NCBI RefSeq assembly: GCF_022539315.1
Contig: NC_066314.1
Coordinates: 52,575,180-52,639,179 of the forward strand
DNA length: 64,000 bases
Reading direction: 5' to 3'
Source: Serinus canaria
Lineage: Eukaryota; Chordata; Aves; Passeriformes; Fringillidae
Notes under the pieces: generated by a model
Database searches by the model: none
What the model was told of the DNA's origin: nothing
The model's input: the letters and a program-made list of their open reading frames with translations, nothing else
Shown: positions 13,101 through 25,200 of the stretch, one piece after another
How the letters are laid out: each line of letters opens with the position of its first letter
How positions within the stretch are numbered: position 1 is the first letter of the stretch
Made by a program: the position numbers and the translations under genes

Positions 13101-15308
13101 GTTTGGTTAATCTGAGGAAGACACAAATCTGGGAAATCTGCAGTGCATCAGGGTGAGAAATGGAATTTAAAATTATCTCATCACCCTAGGAAAACTGACT
13201 AGAGAAAGTAGGATGAAATTCAGTAGAGACATGCAGGATGCTGTAGTTAGGCTTGGCAATTCAATTCCTTAAATCTTTCATCTTGAAAGAGAGAAAAAGA
13301 GTCCTGTTCTGCTAAGCCCTGGAAAAACTTCAGCTGGATTTTCCTGCTCAGTTTCATGATCAGTTGGAAGATCAGATCTCTACTTTGTAAACCAAAAGAC
13401 AGTAGCTGTTTAAAGATCTGTCATCATTTCCCTCTGACACAAGAATTTTTGCTGGTTTGGTTGACAGCATAAGCTTCTGGTCTGAGAGAACCAGTATTAA
13501 ACTTTGAATATCTCCTGGAAGGTGGTGATTAGAAAGTGTGTTGGAGACACCCTTTGAGTGGGAGAAACCATGATGATATGGTTGTGCTAGACATTATGTG
13601 GGGAATATGCCTTGCTTTCCTCTTGTACTGCTCCAAGTCAATAGTGTTATTACTCCAATAACATCAAGCAAGTTGTATGAAACTGGAAATAATGCAGTGC
13701 TTCATCAGATGGTTTTGATAAGAAGAAGCTAGGGTAGCTAGGAAATATTAATTGCAGCTAGAAAAGATTAATTGCAGCTTCATTTTCCAAGGTAATTCCA
13801 TGTAGGATTGCCTCTGGTCATAACAGAGTTTCACTCTAATGGTGCTGCACATTGTTAAAAGTCAGCTGTCATTTATTTTGTGCTGAACAGACTACATTAG
13901 TTCGGAAGGATTAGTTCGTTGTAATTTTGGCAGCTTGCTAATGACAGAGAGCAGAGTAATATTGCATAGGTTCTGAATTCAGCTGCTAAGCTTCAAGATT
14001 TATGCTTTACACATACTGTCATTCTTCAGAATTAGTTCTTGCTTTATCCTAAAACTCTGCTTTAAATTTATTGTCACTTTCTGGCTAGAGTTTAAAGGGC
14101 AACCAAATGACTTTTTTTTTCATGCCTGTTAAATGATCTATAATCGAATGAGGGCAGGGGGAATACTCTGGCAATTAACAAGGCCAGAGCTTTTGCAAGA
14201 AGCAGACAGGACAGAAAAGGGAACAGATTTGAGCTGACTCATTCACAAGAGGTTTTAACAAATCATTCATTGCTCTAAATCTATGACCTTCATCTAAAAG
14301 GAAAGAAAGTCTAGTGATATGGGTATTAGTCTAGAACCTGTTTACGGCTAAGAACTGCACGGGCCATGTTCTTCTCTCCTCCCCTCCTTCCCCTACTCCC
14401 TCCCAGTCTCCTGATTTCCATGTAATGAGAAATCAGGCCTGTGGCCCAGCCAGGAGCCAGGCACACACAGCTGGCAGCACCATTGCCTCAGGTTTAAGGC
14501 CAGAAAGCAGGGGCAGATAAAGCTTTACAAAGGTGAGCTTCCACAGCATCCTATAGATATCCTGGCCCCCTGCTCTTTGGCACTTGAAGGGGATTGCCCA
14601 GCTCTGCCTTTCAAACATAGCCTGGTGTCCTTCCTAGGGCACGGGGAAGCATGGGGAGTTTGTGCTGGGGCATCTGCAGCTCTTGCTGGTGTGGTGCCTG
14701 TGGGCACAGTAAAGCTTGTTTCCTGGTTCTGGTTTGCACAAGCTTGTATCTTCTGAATTTTGCTTTGATTTTCAGGAATAAAAAGGGAAAATCTGCTGAA
14801 AATGGATAGTTCACTGGCATTTCTGCCACAGATCATCAAGATTGCTCTGCACTGTATTGAACTCACTTAGGCCACTTTTGCCATAGGTTTGGTATTTCAG
14901 TGTATTTCATGCTTAGAAATAGTTCACAGGTTCACAGACCACAACAAACCCCTATGGAAATCCTGCAGGTTGTTTGGTGACCTGTTTGGTTTGAGATTTG
15001 GTTTGGTTGGTTAGTTTGACTTGGTTCATTGTTCATTTGGACGTCCCCAAAGAGCAGAGAGCAATGGGTTCTTCTGCTTGCTTCTATTCATAAAGGGTGG
15101 GAACTCAGGCATCCTCTGACAGTGCAGGCTTTATAAGGGCAGGTAGGCAGAAAGATCACCATGTGGAGAGCATTCAAGCTGCATACAAAAAGCCTGACCT
15201 TCATGTCCTGAAGCCAAGGGAGTCTGAAGAGTAAATCAAAGAGGACAGGAGGAACTGACAGTGGGCAATTGATAGGCAAAGAATATCATCTCTGCAACTG
15301 CATTTCAG

Positions 15309-15352
15309 TGGGAAAAAAAAATGGGGGGGAGGGGGGGAAGAAGAAAGAAAAT
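15309..15352. repeat. Purine-rich tract with two G7 runs
   Basis: An A run is followed by two runs of seven G and then AAG-rich sequence, all on the plus strand. It is low-complexity and could form a triplex or quadruplex. Confidence 0.8.
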
Positions 15353-15852
15353 GAGATGAAGCATTAAAGTTTTACCAAAAGAGGTTGATCTTTACTGATG
15401 TTAACTGCTAAGAATAATATCAATTTGTACCAGCAGAGGAATTGAGCCTGAATTTATTTTTCTTATAGACTTCCCTACTAGGTTAATTCACTAGTGAATG
15501 AGATAAAAGTAGGTGGAAGCTGAATGCTGATATTGCCAACAGCAAAGTTCACCTCTCAGGCCAGACTTTCATACAAAATAGCTGTGATCTCATACTTTTG
15601 TGCCTTATGAAAAAGACTTAAATAAAATAAAAACTGCTCTGTATTGCACTGAATGGTATTTATGGCAGTGGGAGGCATAGCAGGACCTTTATTCTGTCAC
15701 CTTTCTCTCCCTTCCCCAACCAGTAAAACACAGCCAGCAGAAAACGTGTAATATTGGCTGAGAGCTGGGATAGCTTTTTGTGGATATGAATGGGTTGCCA
15801 TGCTGACTTCAGAGGGGTTTGGGCCTGGTGTGAGGAGCAGAAGCTGAAGTGT

Positions 15853-15970
15853 TCAAGGCCAGGTTGGATGGGGCTCTGAACAACTTGATTTGTGTCCCTG
15901 CCCATGTCAAGGGGCTGGAACTGGATGATCTTTAAGGTCCCTTCCAACCCAAACCGTTCAATGATTCTGC
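15853..15970 (+). mobile_element. CR1 LINE fragment, 3' end
   Basis: The sequence carries the standard avian CR1 3' signature in order: a GGTTGGATGGGGCTCTGA-like block, TGTCCCTGCCCATG, GGAACTGGATGATCTTTAAGG, then TCCCTTCCAACCCAAACC and a terminal ATGATTCTG. It is a 5'-truncated piece of about 118 bp with no coding sequence. CR1 is the dominant non-LTR retrotransposon of birds, which supports an avian origin for the window. Confidence 0.93.
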
Positions 15971-18900
15971 AAGGAAAATATTTGAGTGACCCCATAAAAC
16001 AGAGCTCAGAAGAGCCAGGCTCTCACCTCAGGACAGATGTCAACTTGTTAAATGCTGTAGTTTCAAATGTTGCAGTCAAAATGAAGAAAGACACCAACTG
16101 GTGGTGGTGAGAGGCAAAGAGGGGGAAAAGGAAGCCTATTTTTAATGGTTGGAAGGTTCTTAGATACAAAGGGTCCCCCTGGATAAGACAATACAGAGAA
16201 GGCAGAAACAGCAGCATTTCTGAATGCCTCAGGAACAAGGAAGGAAGGAAAGCTGAGCTGAAGATGACTCATTCCAAGGATCTGAATGAGAAAGAGGATG
16301 GGATATTCAGCAGTTTCCTATTAAGAAGTACCTCTGAAAAGAAACCCTACCTTTTAAAGACAAAAATGTAAGGGGAAAAAAAAACCCAGAAGCCTTTAAT
16401 GAGATTTTATATACTTTATTAATATCTTTTGAATTTTTCCTCATCCTTAGAACATTCCTTAAGAAATCAGTAGATCATTATTGTAGGCGGGAGCTTTTAT
16501 CACGATATTGAGTGAGCAAAAATGTTCATGTCAATCTCATGCCTTTGGATCAAATAAATGACCATGTGTGTCATCACAATGGCTGCTTTCACACAATGCC
16601 TCAAGACACTGCTGCTGAGGAAAAGTCCCTGGACAAAGCAGTCCCTGGAAGGCACTGTGCCCCATTGTCCCATATGTCTTTTTTTCCACTCTTTATCAGC
16701 TGGTGATAGAGATAAATATTTGTCTTTCACCTGACATTTTTGGTTCCAGATTTATATGGGGTGTGAGTGAGAAGTATCTACATCAACACTCTTAGATTTA
16801 CAAGGTTTTGAATTAATGTGCTGAGAAAGTGTAAGCATTCTGGACTCAGTTTCTATAATCCCTGTTTTACAGAATTGTTTTGGTTTTTGTTTGGTTTGCT
16901 ATTATTGTTTTTCTTTGGTGTTTGATTTAATCTGGATAACCTGAATCTCTGGAAAAAGCAAGTTAACAGTATGACACCATGTTTGACCATATCTTTTTGA
17001 AAGATACATGCAGAATAAGGAAAGATCATCTTAATCCTTCACCCATTAAGACAAAAAAATCCCTGTTGTTTCATGCGATTGGGATGTATGGGCATCTTTT
17101 CCTTTCTTTTGCTATCTTCTTAGTTTCCTCTGCCATCTCCATACAGAAAGACCTTAAAACTCTACATACTCTGTAGGAAATAGGACTCAAAGCATTTCCA
17201 ATGTTTCTTCACATTACCCTTTCCCCTGCCTCTGTACACCAGCATGCTCTTAATTCTCTATTGCTATTAAAGAGAAAAATGAGGGCATTTCAGGTGAGTA
17301 TGCAAGACATGATCCCCCACAGTATGTGTGAAAAACACTGCAAGAGAGAATGCAGTGAGTCTCTGAGGTTTTCAGTGCTGCGGTTTTCCTGGGTGTATAT
17401 CGGTATTTCTGATGAAGGTGATAGGTATATTGGGGAATTCTGAAGCTGCAATTGTTGTTCCCTCTTGTAACTCCTCTTCCTCACTAGGACATGGTAAAAT
17501 TTATCCTAATCAAGCCAAACACCATGTTCCAGGAGCAGCTCTTGTTTCTGGTGCTGTTTTTGCCGAACAACATAGCTGTACATTCCACCTGGCAGCACTG
17601 TTCTGTATCACATTTACAAGGCTACTTTATCATGCTCATCCTGTTGTTCCTAGATAAGTAATTCCACTCTCCACTGAGTGTTAAACCCTTGCAAATATTT
17701 ATGCACATCTCTCCTCATACCATCACTCAGCCAGTACCTTCAAACTTTCCTCTGAAGCCCTTCACATTTCTGGTAATTGCTGCTATTTTTTTCCTCTGCT
17801 CAGTACTTTTCAGGAAACAGCCTGACTACTATTTACATTTCTCTTAAAACTTCTTATAGAACTACCCCATAGGCTACCATAGGCAAAAGCTGTTGTGACC
17901 GTGATGGTGATGTCCCTGCTGCTCTGTGACCAGAACAGGTGCAGGTATTCCAAAACTGCACATCTGGGGGTCTTGAATCCTGTGGTACTCAACTGCTGCC
18001 AGTAAACCCACAGTCTTCTGCAATGCTTCTGTGTGTGAAATGATTATCTTCCTGCATCTCCACCATGCATTAAGCTGTAATGAGGGAAAGCAAGTTGCTC
18101 CCTATTCTGGTTCATATAATTATGTATTTGGAGTTTTAATTAGAATGCCATGAAAATCAAAGAAGACAAATCTAGCTCTAAGACATTATTTAATCACATA
18201 GATGTATTTTCAAATTAAGACAGAGCTCTTGATAGCAGAGGCACTTCAAGCGACCCACATTAGTAATATTATTTACTAAGGGTCCATGCACAGGCCACCA
18301 CCTGCATCCATCAAAACTGAGGATGCTCTAAGTCGTCCAGTGCCAAAATTGATGCAAACAACCAGTAAAAAGATAAAATACAAAACAAATAATATGCCAG
18401 TCCTGGGGCTTTTCTCTAATCTTTGTAAGAGCCTTAGAGTAGACAGGTCAATTATTTTCCTTGTTCCTCCTTCTGTACACTGTTTGCATTACAATTTGGC
18501 ATAATTATTTAAGAAGCCTTGATTTGTGTTGGATGTGGGTGGTGGATTCATGGCCTGGAGACTGTGGTGGTGTTGTTGTACATTACTGTATAACTCTCAG
18601 GAGGCTGAGCTTACCGTATTCCATCTGCAATTAATTTATCACTTTGCATGTGTATTTTTATACAGTGTACATATTATGTATAATACAGCTATTAAGCAAT
18701 GCAATTCTATTTTCCCCTCTTATTGCTGTAGAACGTAAATGTCTGCCCAGCCTTGTCCATTTTTGATCACCTAAAACATGATGGAGTAAGTTTTGTGCCA
18801 TGTGATTGAGCAAACAGGAATGTCCATTTTCTTCTCATGGTTATGGTTCTCAAGCTACAATGTCGTAGCTACAAAGAAATAGCAAGACACTGCAAGTACA

Positions 18901-21900
18901 CAGCAAGATCTGCAGTTTATAGGTTTACTTGGGTATTCAGGCAGTTCATCCTAGTTTTCCACTGCTAAGGATTTGGTTCAAAAAGCTATCATATAGAATC
19001 TGTGATATTTCTTCTAAGTGAACATGATAGGAGAGACATTGAATCAATAAAAATTGTGCTGGAATAACTAAAAGAAAGATATGATCCATATTAGCTGCAG
19101 GCTATACCATTGGCATATCATCCAAGAAAGCTGAAATAGTTGCATTTTTCTAAGATTCAAGTATGCTTTGAGGTGAAAATACTATTTAGCAAGCACATAT
19201 ATTTTTGTGGCCCTCTTCCTTAGTACCACAGACAGTAAGCCAAATTCGAGACTGATGTCTGCTCCCTGGCTTCAGTAGGCTTTCATCTGAGTTAACATTT
19301 GGTGTCTTCCACTTAAACTAGAACTAAGCTCCTGCAGTGAAACACATGCCAAATATTAAGGGCAGTACTGGAATATATGTACATAGTGAAATTGCTACTG
19401 AGGAAACTATGCTCTAAGTGTAACTGGACACTGAACAGGAAGAGAAACTAATCATTAAAAGCATTGGTAATTCTCTCCTGAACTGCCAGGACAATTGATT
19501 TGGTAAACTGAGCCTTTGGCAGCACAGGATGCAAGCACTGTCACTTTACAGAAAAGGTATTGACTGGGTTTAGTCTCACCTGTTAGGAAATGCTCTGAGC
19601 TGTACAGCAAATAGGGCAAATGGTAGCTTTTTCAGTGTTGTCTGATTAATAAGAAAATTCTGGGAAAAGCAATTTGTCTGCCCTTCCGAAACTCTTGCAC
19701 TGGTTTGGTTCTCCATCATATTCTACTGAGTAGGTGCGTGGAGGAGAGGAGAGCTGATCCCTCTCCACTCAACTCCTCAAAACCACAAAACGTGGGTTAC
19801 ACAGAAGTTGGGAGTCCAAGCAGCCACTCTCTTGGGGCCACCTTCTGCCTTGCAGATACAGGGACTGATAATAACTTTGGCCTGGAGCAGGCTGCATGGA
19901 ACGAAGGATCACATAATGCCCAGCTGCAGGGAAACCTGCAGATGGTTTCTGCTACTTTGGGGCAGGTAGGGAATGAGTAGACAGCAGATGCCAGGCAAGT
20001 TGTGTCATGGCACTAAAGAAACATGAGAGAAAGCTCTTCTGCTTTAGTTTTATCTTCATCCTCCCTGCAAAGCAGATAATTCTTAATCATACTTATTCCA
20101 GAAACAAGACCGAAGACCAACTGATAGAGAATCATGTATTTTATATGAGTTCTTTGATGTGGGAAAGCAAGAAGACTCCAAGACATGAGCTGTGAACATT
20201 TTCTGTAGCAGTGCTATGGTAATAACAAGGTTTTTAAATTCAGAGGTGTAGAGTCAAGCCCTCAATGATGCAATAAAAATCCTTCTAAGGATTATTGTTT
20301 GGCCATTTCTGCAGTATAAGCAGAGTATACAATTCAGACATGAATGAAATTGGATGAAAGTGTGAAAAGCAAATCCTCTTATTTACAAATAGTAAAGCCA
20401 GGAGATAAATTTTTTACCTATTATGACTAATGTGATATCTGTAAAGAGTTAAATAAAGAGCATCTCTCCTCCACGGGTTTTTTATGTATCCTTCTACTAC
20501 TGTAATTTAAAACAAATTCCAAGTTAGAGGGTCATTATAACACTAAAACCAACAAAGCAAGGACAACCTCACACAAGCACCTGAAACCTAAGGAGCTTCC
20601 AGAAGAGCTCTAATGTCTGAGCCAGAGAATATGGAAGAAGTCAGAGAGAGATGGAAATTGTGTGCTTGATTCTTCACTCAATTATACTAGATGAAAAGAT
20701 GAAGTTTCAACAGTCTGATTCGATGACTGAAGTGTAGACAATGACAGTGTGTTCTTTTAAATAAAAATGTTGCTGACCAATTGATCAACAGAGCTATGAT
20801 ACAACCCTAAAACCTCAGTAAGGAAGTAGATGCACTATGTGAGAAAAGTATTGCATCATAAGATTATGAAATCTTCTCACCCAGGTTCAGCTCCAGGTTC
20901 TGCCACTGGCCTCTCCTGTCATCTCAAATTAATCAAGTATAAGAGGGTTCAAATAAGTGGTCATTATTTTGCATCTTACTGTCAAAGCCCTGAGCCTGAC
21001 TTTTTGCCAGTCTTTGAAATTCCAGATTAACATGAATATTTTTCAACTGGGCAGAACGTTCGAAAATCAGGACCAAAGTAGTTCAAACCTGAAAAATTAG
21101 AAGGCACTTATTACACATGTATGCACATAAACTTCACCTACTTCAAGGCTTCACCAGTGATATGCTTTAGATCTTGGGTTGGAAAATAATTCACACAATG
21201 AATGACAGGTTTTTTCTTCTGCTGGTGCCCAGACTTTTTTTCACACATAAGGAATTTTAGTTTAAATTATGGATTATTAGCCATTTTTCTTGTTTTAAGG
21301 AGTGGTCCAAGCAATCATAGGATTATACCAATACATGATGTCCTAGGAACATTTTAAGAAATGCAATGAGATTTGAACAAGAGTTTGGCCATGATGCAAA
21401 ACAAATAGCAAGATAAAAAATCACCTCAAAACTTGAGAAACTCTGACTTGTGTTAAGTAGGGTATTAACTGTCTTGTGACCCAGGTGAAATGTAACCACA
21501 TGATGCATATGTCCTAAAAAGAAGAGTTTTACAAAGGCTTGGCTTCTGGCATCGATTTACAGCTGATGCTTACACAGTTCTCATTAAATATAAGGAAGCA
21601 CAACTTTCCTGAGCATTTTGTTTACAGGATCCTCTGTATGTTGATGCTTATAAGCATCCCTACACTGAGATGTTCATACTAATCAGGAGGAAAGGGATAT
21701 TCACAAAGTTAAATATCAGATCCAAGAGCAATCTTGTTATGTCCATTACTGCATGGAGAAACATGAATCACTATGAATGAAGCTACTTGTCCCTGTGTTA
21801 ACACTGTAAACACTGTTCACACCCCAGGGACTTCTGTTTTGCTTACCTCTGATTCCTTAGATGAGGTCCGGGTGAGTTGGGTCATAGTCAGGGAGGATGT

Positions 21901-22087
21901 GATTGCTCTGTTCTTGAGCATCTCTCCCACTGCTGCAGCCACAGTTGTGCTTCCATTTTGCATCATACTATCCACCCTTTCTTATCCTGTATTTTCCTTT
22001 CTGACAAAAATTCACCGTCAAAAATATCCAGTCTATAGATTATGACAGAAGCTTCTCTTGTATTGCAAATGAAGATATGTATCCATG
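15971..22087. other. Unique non-coding DNA
   Basis: No repeat family or gene is recognised in this stretch of about 6 kb. Open frames are short (under about 92 codons) and unconvincing. Confidence 0.55.
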
Positions 22088-22203
22088 TGTGCTGGTTTCA
22101 GTGGGGGTTGAGTTGGTTTTCTTCACAGTGGCTGTTGTGAGGCTATGTTTTTGAGCAAGTGGGTGTGTGGCGCCTGGTTGCTGGCTGGAATTAAACCACA
22201 ACA
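22088..22203 (+). mobile_element. Short deleted LTR-like element
   Basis: The 116-bp block starts TGTGCTGGTTT and ends TTAAACCACAACA. Both ends resemble those of a common avian LTR, recalled from general knowledge and not checked. It is flanked by ccatg (22083-22087) and ccgtg (22204-22208), a 4-of-5 match; the one difference fits a CpG transition. The middle of a normal LTR appears to be missing, so this would be an internally deleted solo LTR. The alternative is a chance resemblance. Confidence 0.45.
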
Positions 22204-22208
22204 CCGTG

Positions 22209-25200
22209 CAACTTCTCTTAGGTGATTAACTTCTTTTAAAGAGGAATTACTTTGAAATTCTGTGCTGCTAAAAATGCTCAGCACTTTTGTCATCCTTAGC
22301 AGCAATGATGCTAAACTCATAGCATGTGTACTATTATTTGAGAAATCTGACATCAAATTATAATGGATTTTTGCCTTTTTCTTACTTCTCCAAATTTTCC
22401 TTTGACATTTCCAGGTCTCTTCTCTTCCCTATTCCTCTGAGATTTTTCCTCAGGGAAAAATGTCAGAGGGAAAAATTTCCTCAGGGACCTATGTCACAGT
22501 TGATTCATTAGCTATGATACTCTGCTGTTAGTTCTGCTTGTGATTCTGGATTTGCTCAGAAGTTTCTGATTTTAAAGCTTGTAAATTCTTTTCTTCTGGC
22601 TTATAAGATCTACTGCATGATAGGAATAAAACCTGTAATGGGAGACATGGGAAGGACAGACCTCTTCTGCCATGTCTCCAGTACTTACTACATCAGTCAG
22701 AGATGGGCACAGGCTCAAATCTTTGCTGCAGTATAGCTCCCAGGAGATGTCAGGACCTACATAGTCAATATGTGTCTGTTATTGAGACAGGCTGTGAAAA
22801 TTTGGTACTCCCAAACTGGGTAGAAATGAAGAGTCAGCTGAGGTTAATTTTTCAAAAGTACTTATTAGCAACATTTATGTTTTTACGACTTCAACATGGA
22901 AGCCCACAAAAAAATTCAGTCCTGCAGAGGATCCTAAATCTTTTCATGCTGAACAGGAACATGTGATGAATATGAACAGATTATGCCTACCCCTAATGCT
23001 GAGTGATTTCACCATCCTAGTGGGAAAGATCCTTCTCTTAATTACACTGAACAAGTAGAGAATTGCTGTAGTGATGTGAATGGAGTTATTTTGAATAGAC
23101 ACCAATATAGGAGAGAACACAATCTGGCGCCTTGAATGCTGCCAACAAAAGCTCAGTTGTATTATCCCATGATTTGATTGTGGCAGGCAGTCTCACTGAA
23201 CTGATGTCTGACCTGGCTCCCACGGAAGTCAATGTGACCCTTTGCACAGATTAAAATTCTTTTCAGGAGACCCCCTCGGCAGCCCCATTGGATTTCAGAT
23301 CAAGGGCTCCCTCACCAACTTTGATTGAAGCTCACATCCTTGATGGTGCTCACCTAAATGTCATTTTATCTCAAGACTGGCCCAACTTGGCTGGGGATGT
23401 CGGATCAGGCAACCTTCTGAAGGCTTCTTGGGTATGAAATATTCTCTGTGGCTTGGTGGTGAAATAGGGATATGGAAGACACGGCAGTGCTCTCATCCAT
23501 CAGCCCAACCTGCATTTTCAGTGGAAGAAATACTCCTGTGCAAGAGTCCTTGGGAATGTCAGGCACTATTTAACCATTGTATTAGCATACCTCTGCTTAT
23601 TACCTTACAATGTTCTCATTGTGTTGCAACATAGATGATGACAAGTCACAAACCCTGGAGATTTTTCTTTCCTAAAGGAATGTTTCCAAGACTTTAGCCC
23701 AGTAAACACTGGAGTTTAGCTGGTATTTAGAAAGAATGTATTTTCCTATTTGATTTGCAAGGTTTTTGTTTCCAGCCTCACTACAAATTGCCAGAATTTT
23801 GGGTGATAGGGTTTCATTTAAATAATTCAAACTCCCAAGAAAAAAATCAGGCACGTTTTATTTTTCATACAGAAAATATCTCAGATGGCACCGTTTTGGA
23901 CCTACCTGCCAGCGCAACCAGATTGCTAAAAAAAATACTTTCCGCAGGATCCATCCGTTCATCAAGGTTTGTGCCCAGCAAAATTTGCTTTAAATATTCA
24001 CTTTTAGGCCACCTGGGCTTTGCAGTTTGTTTTCCTCTTCCATTCTAATGTGAGTTTTTGCACATTGAAAAAAGCTATGTTTTTTTCCTCTGGAACTTTG
24101 GACCAAGGATAGGGATATGATAGAAAGATTAAATAAGTGTGTGAAAATGAGTATATATTAAAAATCAGAAGGGTAACAAAAACAGTGTCTCTAGACCTGA
24201 CCTTTCAGCCAGATTCCTCTGTACATCTTGGATTATGGAAAGACTGATGATCTGTCTGATTGACCACTGAAACATATTCTTCTTCCTTACTGCTTTTTTA
24301 CCTGAAGAGCAGCTTATGAATCGCTGACAATATTCCCTCCGCTAGACAGATCACACACTCATAAAAGGCAGGCTCACCTCTACCCAGTCCCTCTCCTTCC
24401 TCACAGGATTCAATGTCCCTGTCCTAATTTGGACAGGTTTTCTATAAAATCATGTTGGAGTTCGGAGAATGCAGTTCATGACATTGAAGAGATCACATCA
24501 GGGTAATTAATCTTCTCCCTTTCCTCTTGAAACTCCAAGCCCACAAGCTGCACATTTAGAAAGGAAAAAATGGTCCAGACCACTCCAAATTACCTAGAGA
24601 GTTGACTAAATTAAAAAATAAAGGAGTCACAGCTGTTGTTATAAAAGTGGAGTATGAGATATTCATAATTAGTGGTGAATTAGTCAAAAATTTACCATAA
24701 TTGTCACGTTCTTATTAAAGATGACATGTGGCCAAAACCACAAGCATTTTGGCAGCCAGTTTAGTACCACACTAAGAAGAGCATGTATTATGCAGATCTG
24801 ATAAGGTTTCATACAATTATGCTTTTAAACTGGCAGTGTTCTGCGCCTTAGTTGTAGTCAGAAGATCCAGGGTCTGAGATTACTATAATTTCATAGAGTA
24901 AAATCTTGGGCAAAGTTGTACTTAATCTGATAAGGCCCACTACTGAAATACTTACGTGGTGAAATGACTCATTGACATCACTGTAGTTTTGCCCGAATAA
25001 GAACTTCAGACTAAGGCCTGGAGGGATTATCTGCGTTCTTCTCTACTTATTCATTGAGTAAATCCCATGTGGACTCTAATGAATGTAAAATGGCCTAAAT
25101 AGAAGCATGGGTCTTATATAAAGCTAAAAAGGATTTACTGGATTTATTTCAGAGATCTTAATTTAGGTTATGTTTTTACTCTTTTTCCCTCAGAAGTGGA

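Larger units (their letters stand above)
8178..15852. other. Unique non-coding DNA with minor simple repeats
   Basis: This stretch of about 7.7 kb shows no supportable gene. It contains a short (TG)n-like patch near 10802-10830, a 15-base C run at 12863-12877, a 22-bp tandem duplication at 13051-13100 and a G-rich purine tract at 15309-15352. The open frames are under 115 codons and many overlap on opposite strands. Confidence 0.55.

Noticed and set aside
20440..20480. AATAAAGAGC with following C-rich bases, considered as an LTR polyadenylation region
   Set aside because: No LTR boundaries or related sequence elsewhere in the window.
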